DNA of 64,000 nt from Lutjanus erythropterus (taxonomy: Eukaryota > Chordata > Actinopteri > Lutjaniformes > Lutjanidae): positions 10,387,764 to 10,451,763 of the forward strand of contig CM034600.1 in NCBI GenBank assembly GCA_020091685.1, written 5' to 3'. This document shows, in pieces, positions 34,709 to 43,968 of this stretch. The position numbers and the translations under genes were made by a program. The stretch's first letter is position 1; each line of letters starts with the position of its first letter. The notes under the pieces were generated by a model. That model was not told the DNA's origin. It saw nothing but the letters and a program-made list of their open reading frames with translations, and did not search any database.

Positions 34709-34950
34709 TTAAAGCTGCACTAATCAATATGTTTATAATAAGAATGGGGAAAAAATGATGTAATGTCAAATATGTCTCTTGAACTGACAAACTCAGAGAT
34801 AATTAATGTCTGACTCTGCACCTGACCTGTTACCCTTAGCTTTGGAGTGTTTTAGCATCTTTTATGTTTTGGTTTTACAGCCCATAACTTTACTGCCTTA
34901 GTTCCATTTCACCATTCTTATCAATCTGATTTTCCACAACAACTTTTCCA
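34709..34950 (+). mobile_element. TTAAAGCTGCA-family copy, left end preserved
   Basis: Begins TTAAAGCTGCACTAATCAAT and continues with GAATGGGGAAAAAATGATG, CTTGAACTGACAAACTCAGA, then GAGTGTTTTAGCATC and TTACAGCCCATAACTTTACT. The left end is inverse to the right end of the copy ending at 38454, which implies terminal inverted repeats. Confidence 0.6.
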
Positions 34951-35119
34951 CTACAACTGGTAGATGAAAGTACCACCTAGGATGCCCTTCTAGTGGACAT
35001 GTGAAAAATTATTAAACAGTTAATGGTTTTCCTGTGTGTTTTTCATTACAACAGTGTATTATTTATTGTACACATTTTAAGTAACTTTATACAAACTATT
35101 TTAACTATTAGGGATTCAC

Positions 35120-35152
35120 CATACACCATCCATGGTGGATGGATGGTGTATG
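35120..35152. other. Perfect 13-bp-stem hairpin
   Basis: CATACACCATCCA (35120-35132) is the exact inverse of TGGATGGTGTATG (35140-35152) with a 7-base loop. It is not followed by a T run, and its role is unknown. Confidence 0.75.
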
Positions 35153-36298
35153 TTTCACCATTGGTTCTGCATGCTGCTGCCCTTTTTATTTTTTAGTCCC
35201 TGTTCTACAGAAAGTCTGACTCTGCCACTGTAGCCATGAATCGACCAGCAGTTCCCTGCATGAAAATTAGATGATTATATTAAGAAGTTACAACAAGGTA
35301 ATTCTCTTCAACAAAAAGTGTGGCTGAATGTGAACTGATTTCAAGCCAAATTTCAAATAAATTGACCCCCAAACATGCTGACATTCACAGTGCCTTCCAA
35401 ACAACATTTCCGACCCGAAAAAAAAAAAAATCATTTACAAAGGCTCTCTTTAAATGTTTTAGAACCGTCATTATTTACTTAATGGCATCGGCTTTCTAAT
35501 TTTCTTCTTCCCCTTTTTTATGGTCACATTCCAGCCTTTTACAGCACATTGAGTGACCTCATGTCCTCAGTCCAGAGGTCGAAAGCTAAAATTAGTTTTC
35601 ACAAGGATGGCAAAACAAGAACGCACAGAGACAGACAGACAGCACATCTGTAGGGAAAGACACTGCAAGTATGCACTCAAACGTGCACCCTGTCAATTAA
35701 ACGTAACTGACATGTTTTCCACTGAGGAAAAACCTGACCTCCCCGCACTCCATCCACCCCCCACCACCCACACACATCCGTCTCCACTTATCTCAGGGGA
35801 TTGTGAACGCACCAGCCTTCAATCTACAAATAAGCCTGCTTAATTATAGGTAACTGCTGGCTCTGCTCAAAGCCATATATTACATATATTCCATAACGCT
35901 GTCCAGAATCGATTTGTTACATCTCATGTGCTATGAGCTGTTTAAATACATGCAGCAAGCTCAGAAGCTGCGGGGCACCCAAGCCCACTGGCGAAAGATG
36001 GATGGCTTCACAAGGCCCGAATCAATATGTATCCCACACAAGCTGAGAATCAAGCTAAAGACTAGCTGCTCTCACCTCAAAATGAGGAAAAAGATTGTGA
36101 TTGGTCAGGTTGTTTGAGACAGCCCACTGCTCTGCTCTACTTCAGCATTATCACACACATACTGTATGTACAAACACACATTTATGTGTCTGACACATAA
36201 AAGACTGAGTCGATGCTTTGCCCAGAGGGACAGATGAAAGATTTTATATATGTGTTCTCTACATAAAAAGCGAGAAATATGGCTTCCCACTATGGTGC
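35153..36298. other. No gene seen
   Basis: Unique sequence with an A-run at 35419-35431 and a C-rich CACC tract at 35752-35778. A 96-codon plus frame at 35553 is low in confidence and contains the CACC tract. Confidence 0.5.
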
Positions 36299-36874
36299 TA
36301 TTCACATGGGACTTAATGTGATTTAGAAGTTAGCATAACTTAGAATAAGCAAAGTCTGTACTTTACTCACATTTACTAACATCAGTGTCTGGATACGATC
36401 AACAAAACATCAGCATTTCAGAAGGGGAGCATCTGCTCTTCATCAACCACATTAATAATATAGTTTTGAGTTGTTTGCCAACTTTCTGCACGTGTTACAA
36501 GCATAAAGACATGTTTGCAGCTCACCTTCCCTGTCATCATAACTCATTTTAAACATAGCTGATCTCACAGCACAGCTGTTGACTGTTGTTCAACATATTA
36601 TTAGCTGCAATCAAATTTAATACTTGTTCAGTTGTCTGACAACAGATGTTTAAAAAAAATCAACTCCAAGTCACCAAGGTACCAATTTGCATGGGACGAA
36701 TATTATCACAAGTTCTCTGTATTCTGAAAATGTCGTTATTAATAATAATTTACGGAGGAACTTTTACCTTACAGATTACAGACATGGCAGAGTCGCATGG
36801 GATTAAGATCACAGGTGACCTCAACAATTACAAAGAACAAGAGGTCCCTGGGTAATACTAGTCCCATGTGAATA
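36299..36874. mobile_element. 576-bp non-autonomous DNA element
   Basis: TATTCACATGGGACT (36299-36313) and AGTCCCATGTGAATA (36860-36874) are perfect 15-base inverted repeats. The outermost TA on each side suits a TA target duplication. No transposase frame is present. A small internal frame at 36646 (69 codons) has no known motif. Confidence 0.75.
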
Positions 36875-37142
36875 TGTGTGATACCTCCCCTATACTGTCT
36901 TGGAGGCTATTCTGGCCAACTAAAGTAAGCATTTGGCTGTCATAGGAGGGTCAGCTAATGAAGCTAATCCGAGACTTGAGCTATAAAAGCTGGCTGGTGT
37001 GCTCACCCTTCCTCCCTCCCTACAGCTGGCATCCACCCTGCATTATTGTCTTTTTGTTTGTCTTATGATTTGCATTAATTAAGTTTAATAAATTAATCTT
37101 TTTAGGTAAAACTACTGTGTTGACTTGAGTCAGTTTGTGACA
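36875..37142 (+). mobile_element. LTR of a retroviral-type or Ty3-type retroelement
   Basis: The segment has LTR architecture: a TATA box (TATAAAAG, 36982-36989), a polyadenylation signal (AATAAA, 37087-37092) about 100 bases further, and a CA end at 37141-37142 directly before a primer-binding-like site. The left edge is set at a TG next to the preceding element and is approximate. No gag, pol or env frame is visible downstream, so this is a dead fragment (5' LTR plus leader). Confidence 0.6.
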
Positions 37143-37144
37143 AA

Positions 37145-37162
37145 TGGGGGCTTATGCAGGAT
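37145..37162 (+). other. tRNA-Pro-like primer-binding site
   Basis: TGGGGGCTTATGCAGGAT begins two bases after the LTR's CA end. From memory it matches 14 of 18 bases of the tRNA-Pro primer-binding site used by many retroelements. Position and similarity support the LTR call. Confidence 0.55.
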
Positions 37163-38107
37163 GCAACCCTGGAACAGATTAAATTTAGCCTTAGGGTGAC
37201 AAATGAGTAAGTGTTGATTGGCATGTCTGTGTCCAATCTGGTTTGTGACCCTTGTGGTTTGAGGATGCTAAAATGAACTTAGGTGCTTTTTAGACGTGTA
37301 AATTGGATAGATAGAAAGAGCTTTTTGGTATTTCTCGATTTTAGTAAGAGTTTATGCAGGATTTCTTGTTTTGTTGGTTAGACTTGTTATTTTGGTTACT
37401 TTTGTGGAGTTTATTTCTGGTGGATGTTTGAAGGGAGCAGCGTTAATCCCCAGTTTGTTTAGTTTGCAAACCCATTTGTTGGTAATTTAATGTAAGTACT
37501 GGTGCATGTAATTGGTGACTATGGCCACGTCTCAGTTGGTAAGAGCCAAGCATCCCCTTATAGGCTTAAGTTGTTGATCTCAATATGACTGGTCATGCCC
37601 AAGAAAGCACTGTGTGGGAGACATGACTAGAAAAAGGATGCCAATATTCTTAACTGTAACAGTGTAAATTGTTCCAGTTTCAAGTAATTATTTCTGACAC
37701 TGAGTATATCGGATTCTCTACCAAGCATCAAGCTGGGCTTATGGATTTTTGGTTTTTGGAGGTTTAAGCTTATCTTACAGTAAATCTGTGCTGATATATA
37801 TATTTTTTAATATATTAAACCCATTCTTCGGAACTGGGACAAAAGCGTATTTTGAGGGGGTTTTAATTTTTACTCTTCCATAATGCAGGGGAAATAGAGA
37901 TTACATTTTTTATCTAATGTAGACGTCAACTCAGTAAGATTTTCCATCTGATGGAGTTAAAACATAATTCTTATTATAATAATACTTAGCTTTGATTTAG
38001 AAGGGCTACTGAGTTGACACATTATGGTTGAGACACATCTGATAGTAATATTATTTAATGAATTACATGATGTCCCGATTCTCAAGAATGGCTGATTAAC
38101 ATTATTA
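37163..38107. other. T-rich sequence after the LTR; no coding remnant seen
   Basis: The first few hundred bases may be retroelement leader. No gag-like frame is recognisable. A 69-base segment shared with 40045-40113 lies at 37565-37633. Confidence 0.4.
37565..37633 (+). repeat. 69-bp segment shared with 40045-40113
   Basis: The two copies differ at 3 of 69 positions and their flanks are unrelated. This copy is preceded at 37526-37550 by an A-box-like CTCAGTTGGTAAGAGC, so the unit might be the 3' part of a small tRNA-like retroposon, with the other copy 5'-truncated. That interpretation is speculative. Confidence 0.8.
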
Positions 38108-38454
38108 CGTGACCGTGCAGTTCCTCCAGCTCTATAGAGCCTTTTAGCCTGTTTTAGCTCATTGCTTTGGTTGTCTGGCCTGCAAACCCTGCTCTAAACA
38201 ACCTCGTTTCCAGCAGAAGTGGAATGCTAACAGCAAAAAACAGAATCCTAACTGCTAGGAAAAGGTTACCATCCAGCTGCTGTGAAGCTAAAAGAAGAGT
38301 GAATGTTGGACTTAAATTTGTCAGGTAACCAGGAATGCCAATGTTGGTCTACGTCCACTAGATGTGTAGGCAAGTTTTTGCTAAAAGGTTCACTGATGTC
38401 CGATGTTGAGTTTTAAGTTTAATTGACCAAAATAATTAATTAGCACAGCTTTAA
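38108..38454 (+). mobile_element. TTAAAGCTGCA-family copy, right end preserved
   Basis: Shares AGCTCTATAGAGCCTTTTAG, GAGTGAATGTTGGACTTA, GGAATGCC and GTTTTTGCTAAAAGG-type blocks with 10.3-11.7 kb, and ends TTAATTAGCACAGCTTTAA (38436-38454), inverse of the left end at 34709. Confidence 0.6.
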
Positions 38455-39818
38455 TAGTCTCGTGCTATTTATGCATCGTCAGACATGGTCACTGTAATCA
38501 TTCTTGATGTCTGTGCTGGCCATGGAGAAATCTCTTCCTAGCGTGACTAGACAGTAAAAAAGTGAGACAAAATCCTGTCCTCATTGCTTTAAAAATGCAT
38601 TATAAAGTTTGAAAATAGGACAGGAGGAATGATTAAATAAGTCTTTTAACATGCACTTGCCATGTGAGTATTATACTAAATATAACTTAATCCTTACTTC
38701 CGTCCAGCTCCTAATTTCTTGTCCTGATCCAGATGCATCCTCTCAACCAGCAGGAATCTGATGTTATTCCTTAATTGACGTCACTACTAAATTATAATCC
38801 GCTCAAGTTCTGTCTGACTGGGGCTGCATTGGTATGAAAAGCTCTATAATGCAGATTGGAAACAGAGACCAGCTTAACAGCAGCACCACAGCTTGTGTTT
38901 TCAGCTTTACCTGCAAAACGTCGGGGCAGAGAGGCATCACCATATGGGAACAGCCCACAGACAGACAGCAGAGGTTGAGATAAGGTAACGTGCCTCTGGC
39001 TTCTGTAAGCTTCCAGTCTTTCATCTGATTGCGTATGCATATCAGTGTCACAGACAAACAAACACACACACTGCCTACAGAGCTGACTGTGTTTTTCGGG
39101 TTGTCTTTGTGTGTCTTCCATGAGATTGTAGCTGCACTCGCTTCCAGCCCTCCAATACAATACTCCCTCAGTAGGAATAATTTAATTTGTTGCGATTTTC
39201 CACACAGAACATTATCTATGTGAACAACACTTGAGCAATCACTCAGTAATTTTGTTCAGGCTATCCAAAGAGATTAAGGAAATCACATCTTGGAGGAAAC
39301 ACGAAGAGTGCGAGGCTCCACATACTGTCGCAGTGTGTGACTTCTCTGAACAGCACGCTTAATTTGCGTCACTCCCAAAAGTTGGTGGCGATTTCTGCTC
39401 CTCCGCCCATTCATGACGCCTCAAGAGGAGGCTGGTAATCACTGCAATTAACGTTCTTCTAATTAAGGCTTTGCTTGGTAGTGCCTTAATGGACCACACA
39501 ATACTGACAAATTAATCCATGCTCAGAAAATAAATCTGATTTGACAAAGCACAAAATCATTAACCTCGTGACTCGATGACAGCTTCCAACAGAGAGTGTG
39601 AGATGCTGTGATTGGTTGCAGCTGGGGACAGGGCTCTTGTTAGCATCTTTGCTTTGAAACAATTAACAAGTTGTCATTTCCCAAATATATTGGGTTGCTG
39701 TGATGTTTTACAGGTGTCATCATGCTATAATACCAAAAGTATATACTGTACTCTGTTTCCCACAGAGTTACACTGTAACTGTGATGGGATATGGGTATAT
39801 TTGTCCATTTCAAAACAT
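38455..39818. other. Unique sequence, possible conserved non-coding element
   Basis: 39300-39570 is repeat-free with AATTAACG, CTAATTAAGG and CAAATTAATCC homeodomain cores set among CpG-containing blocks (GGTGGCGATTTC, CATGACGCC). No coding frame. A 122-codon minus frame at 39160-38792 is not convincing. Confidence 0.3.
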
Positions 39819-40240
39819 TTAACTGGATGATTCACCCAAAAATCAAAAATACATAGTCTATCCATCTAGACTGTTTTGGTGTGAGTTGCAGAGTTTTGGA
39901 GATATTGGCCACAGAGATGTCTGCCTTCTCTTCAGTGTAATGGGACTAAATGGCACTTGACTTATGGTGCTCACAATGCTCTCTTTCTGAAGTAGAATCT
40001 ACTGTCATTATGAAAGTGATCACAACAAGTTACCCAACAATTATCTTAAGTTGTTGATCTCAATATGACTAGTCATGCCCAAGAAAGCACTGTGCGGGAG
40101 ACATGGCTAGAAAGTGCCATTTAGCCATTTAGTTCAATCTCCAAAACTTGGCAACTCAAATCAAACTCTAAATGGATAAATAGCACTACAGGCCAGGGGA
40201 AAGATATGTATTTTTGATTTGGGGTGAACGGTCCATTTAA
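39819..40240. mobile_element. TTAA-ended non-autonomous DNA element
   Basis: Left end TTAACTGGATGATTCACCCA then AAATCAAAAATACATA; right end in inverse TTAAATGGACCGTTCACCCC then AAATCAAAAATACATA. Sub-terminal blocks also mirror each other (TATCCATCTAGA / TCTAAATGGATA, GAGTTTTGGAGAT / CTCCAAAACTTGG). This is a familiar fish repeat. The middle is replaced by a short insert including the 69-base shared segment. TTAA ends suit piggyBac- or Kolobok-type transposition. Confidence 0.8.
40045..40113 (+). repeat. 69-bp segment, second copy
   Basis: Lies inside the element at 39819-40240 at a place where that family normally has other sequence, so it arrived by insertion or templated repair. See 37565-37633. 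Confidence 0.8.
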
Positions 40241-40264
40241 ACCATTTTCATTCTTTGATTCTAC

Positions 40265-41070
40265 TTAAAGCTTTGGTGTGTACGATTTTTGGGGCTGTAT
40301 CAGCAGAATATGGAAGAAATTGAATATAATACTCACAATAATGTTTTTATTATTGTATAATCACATGAAAATAAGCATTTTTGTGTTTTCCTTACCTTTT
40401 TATCAACAAATGGCAGAGGTCCCCTTCCATGTTGCACCCTTATACTATATATGTAGAAATGGACAACATGAGATCTCCCTAAAAGTCAAGCCAAAGCATC
40501 GTTATCACCGCCTGGAGGCTGGCTGCAGTACAGTTTATAAATCCTGCCTCCTCAATGTTAATAGGTGAGACAAACTAAAACATCAAAGTACATGTCCAAA
40601 ACAGTTCTCCAAAGATGGTTTCTGTCATCTTAGATAGTTCTTATCACACTGATGTCTGTTTAAGTGTTTATATTCTGATCAGATTGGTCTTAAATAGTTA
40701 TTCTATGATATAAACAAGGGATGTATGCCATTATTGATAGCTGAACTCTGCTTGTGAGTAAGTCAGCCCAACGCTGATCACTACTGCTCAGACTCTGGCT
40801 CTAAATGACATCACCAGCACAAGATAGCAGTGCTCATATCCAGGAGATTTTGGCTTCAGTTTGGAACAATGGGAGGAAGTGGAGACAAGTCGTTCATCTT
40901 TTATTTATGTCAGTGGTTGCACCACAAAGTTTGAGACAAACTAGATATAGCCTTTCGCATTTTTCGCCAGTTTTGCAGGCACTGTATGTTAAGGCGAGAG
41001 TGAGGTGGGCTGTGTGCAATCTGCAATCTCCCCACCAGATGTCTCTAAATTCTACACACTGATCCTTTAA
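40265..41070. mobile_element. TTAA-ended non-autonomous DNA element, about 800 bp
   Basis: Left end TTAAAGCTTTGGTGTGTACG; right end in inverse TTAAAGGATCAGTGTGTAGA. Next to the left end are AATATAATACTCACAATAAT and TATAATCACATGAAAATAAG; next to the right end are GAGTGAGGTGGGCTGTGTGC and CACCAGATGTCTCTAAAT. These belong to a very common teleost repeat. The interior has GGCTCTAAATGACATCACCA, shared with 2845-2907, possibly a nested element. No transposase. Confidence 0.8.
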
Positions 41071-41243
41071 TTCTCCACCTTATTTTAGTGTTTACTCAGA
41101 AACTACTTTAATCTGCTCAACCTGCTCTCCTTTGCGCACTCACACCTCTGGTCTCTTACTGCACACACACTGGCTTGTCTTGACCCGCCTCTTTCTGCTT
41201 CTGTCTTCCTGGATGTTTCTGCTCTCTTGACTTTCTTCATCAG

Positions 41244-41323
41244 TATGTTTTATAAATTTGCCCCAAAATCTAGACTCAACGTGTTGGATTTATTCATCCG
41301 CAATTCCGTTTTCACAACAGCAG
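41244..41323 (+). other. Candidate 80-base exon, unrecognised
   Basis: A strong pyrimidine tract and acceptor (CTCTTGACTTTCTTCATCAG) ends at 41243 and a consensus donor (CAG|GTGAGT) starts at 41324. One frame is open throughout and begins with an ATG one base in (MFYKFAPKSRLNVLDLF...). The signals are better than most in this window, but no partner exon or domain is recognised and chance remains likely. Confidence 0.22.
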
Positions 41324-41696
41324 GTGAGTCTCACATGGAGGAAGCTTGTTGTTAATAACGTAGCCTATTGAAAAAGTCAAAAGCAATATGGTACCAAATG
41401 ACATCAGCACCAGCCAGGTGTCATTACAAGCTTTTTTCTGTGTTTATCTGCATAATAATGCTGAATTGCCATAAGACCTCATGCCAGCAGAATGAGGAGG
41501 TATAGGGCAAGCAGAAATTGCCTACTAATAAATCATTCTCTTGGATGGATGAAAAATAAAAATTCCTAAAATGGGTTGCCAAATATACTCTCAATTTCCA
41601 TTAACATATCTGGAAGGTACATTAAGTCTGTGTGTAGGACTGTTTCAGACCAGTCCTCTTATTTTGAGTTAAAGGGAATGCTACAATGATATTTCA

Positions 41697-41855
41697 GACA
41701 GTAGTGTGCTTCCAACTTTGTGGCAGCAGTTTGGGGAAATTAGTGTGGGAGAATTTGAATGGCCCACAGAGAGGTCTGACCTCAACCCCATCCAACACCT
41801 TTGGGATGAACTGAAATGCTGAACTGCAGGCCTTCTCACACAACATTTTGTGAAA
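41697..41855 (+). pseudogene. Tc1 transposase C-terminal fragment
   Basis: One plus frame reads FEWPTERSDLNPIQHLWDEL and then stops at 41820. This is the hallmark end of the Tc1 DDE domain, where the family has LNPIE and that Glu is the third catalytic residue. Here it is Gln, and an in-frame stop and flanking deletions follow. It is non-functional. Confidence 0.85.
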
Positions 41856-42284
41856 TTTCCATTACAGTAGTTGCTGCATATTAAGGGACCCATATGTAGA
41901 AACTGTGCATAAAAAATGAGTGCAGTAGTCCAGATAGCAAGTTAGAGCTGTAGATTAAACAAGCTGAAATCCTATTTAATGTACAGCGGTTGAAGCAAGT
42001 TGTTTCCCCCCACCCTCTCCTACCTAGACTCAGGGAAGCTCAGGCAGGCTGCAGGAGCACTGCAGGAGTACAGGACGCATGCACAGTTGAAAATAGACGA
42101 TAACTAGTGAGGACAAGTTTTACATTGTAAGTTGATCAGCTGTTTATAGCTGTCAGTGTAAAGGTAAGTCTGTTATCCTGGAAACAAAAGCCCACAGCTC
42201 TGAAAATACACACCTTGGAGTAAGTGACGGTCTGTTTCACTGCCTTCCAGACCTTCTATTAACATATTTCCAGTAACCGTTTTA

Positions 42285-42545
42285 AGTGTTTATGCCTTCT
42301 ACAAGATTATTAATGATTTCTTATGACTCATTAACAGACACATTACTCATTCGGTCAACATTCAGCATTAATTTAAACTCTAATTAACATGAATAAGGCA
42401 TACAAATTTCAAAGGGGGGGCATCGTGGCTGTAGCATTGTTGTGACAAAAGCAAATATTTCAACATGTTTACTTCATCTCTGTTAACACATCATTGTCTT
42501 TATATGATTTGTTACAGTAAACATGTTACAGATTTCTTCTTTTAT
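42285..42545 (+). repeat. Dispersed repeat shared with 48680-48845
   Basis: Shared blocks: TCTTCTACAGGATTATTAAT or equivalent, GATTTCTTATGACT, AACAGACAC, ACTCATTC, AACATTCAGCATTAAT, and AGTAAACATRTTACAGATTTCT. Direct orientation, 6.4 kb apart. Confidence 0.7.
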
Positions 42546-42618
42546 GTTCATGGTTTTGAAATGCAGTCACATATAGATGTAATGTATGAGTGTCCATATA
42601 CTTTTGGCCACATTATAT

Positions 42619-43387
42619 GTTGAAATTAAAGCTAATATAGTGTTTGATAACATACTTTGAAGCAATAAAAAACATAAAGCATAATATCAGGTTTTGGTGT
42701 CAGCCCTGAGAATAAAACAGGCAGGGTTTCTTTTGAGACCATTTTGTGGCTGTGTTGAATAGACTTACAGCTCCACGATATTGTTCTCTCTTTGTGTCTC
42801 GCTCTGTTTTTCTCAGACTCGCTGCTCTGCCGCTGTCGCTCTCTCCACCTACATGTTTACAGCGCTGAGAAGCCTTTTGTTGGAGGCTGTTAAAAGCCAT
42901 TCTGGGAAATGCAGGAAATTGCTAACTGAAGCAAAAGTTGACAATGCAGGTTGAGGAGAAATGGGTACACTCGAAAAATGTAAATCACGACACCTCAGCT
43001 ACTGGAACACAAGTTGGAAATCAGACAATTTTGATGTAGAACAATGTAACAGCACCTGAGGGTGGATTTATGTCACTCGAGGCTGGATCACCAAGGACGT
43101 AAAGAGGGCTCCAGACCCACAGGGACCCCCAAGTCCCACTTTCAAAGCATGACAGTGGGTCTGGTAATTTGATTAATTTCAGATTTGTTAGGTTTTGCAC
43201 CTTTACAATACAATATCTAACACCCTGCATTATGACCTGTCTTGTAGAGGCGCTCCATGTGAAAGCATATTTCTAAATTATGTATGTAATGAAGCTGCAA
43301 AGAATAGCCTTTGTTTCCACTGTACTTAATGAGCGTTTGGAGGTGAAATACACAATGCACAGAGGGCAGTAAGGCGGGGGTGGGCAG
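42619..43387. other. No gene seen
   Basis: Unique sequence, with no repeat or exon recognised. Confidence 0.5.
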
Positions 43388-43968
43388 TTAAAGGGATAGT
43401 AAGGATTATTTAATGCGGTGTTGCATTAGGTATGGAAGCTCAACAATGTACTGTGGTGGACAGGGTCAGCAACAAAAGGTACATCCAAAAAAAATCAATA
43501 TCAATTCAAGTGTACGCTATATTTCCACACACTGTGTTGTCAGACAGCATTTTCCTTTTCTGGAAAAGAGAAGTGAGTTATCCTCGATGTAAGCTGAGCA
43601 GGAAAGCCTATCATTAATCTATTGCTACAGCAATTGCTATTGGAACAATTCCAGGTGTGCTAGGTACGCTAGCTTTGTACCTTTATAAGATTGGCTCTGA
43701 TACGATCGTATTGCAAAATCCAACACTAAATGTCTGTAATTATTCAGCCATTTTTCTGTCCAGTTGTTGTTGGAATGTTGTTAGCATGTTGTTAGCTGTC
43801 CATTGGCAAACCCTAGCGACCTTGGGTTGTGCCTGTTGACGAATCAGAAGCTGTGTTCCTGACTTGCCAACCAATCAGAGTCTGTTCCTGACTTTTGTTT
43901 GACAATGCTGATCCACAGATGTATTAATAGATTGATGTACTGATTTCAACATGAAATTGACCCTTCAA
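43388..43968. mobile_element. TTAA-ended DNA-element relic
   Basis: Left end TTAAAGGGATAGTAAGGATT; right end in inverse TTGAAGGGTCAATTTCATG. Internal GCTCAACAATGTACTGTGGT, GTCAGCAACAAAAGG, AGTGTACGCTATATTT and GTCAGACAGCATTTTCC are landmarks of a familiar fish repeat. No transposase. Confidence 0.7.

Larger units (their letters stand above)
41640..42618 (+). mobile_element. Tc1-like element, degenerate and interrupted
   Basis: Transposase remnant at 41697-41855 plus a recognisable 3' end at 42571-42618 (GTGTCCATATACTTTTGGCC then ACATTATAT). Between them lie at least one unrelated dispersed repeat (from about 41990, and 42285-42545), so the element was split by later insertions. Confidence 0.65.

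Noticed and set aside
35553-35843. 96-codon plus frame
   Set aside because: Includes a CACC-rich low-complexity run and lacks protein-like pattern.
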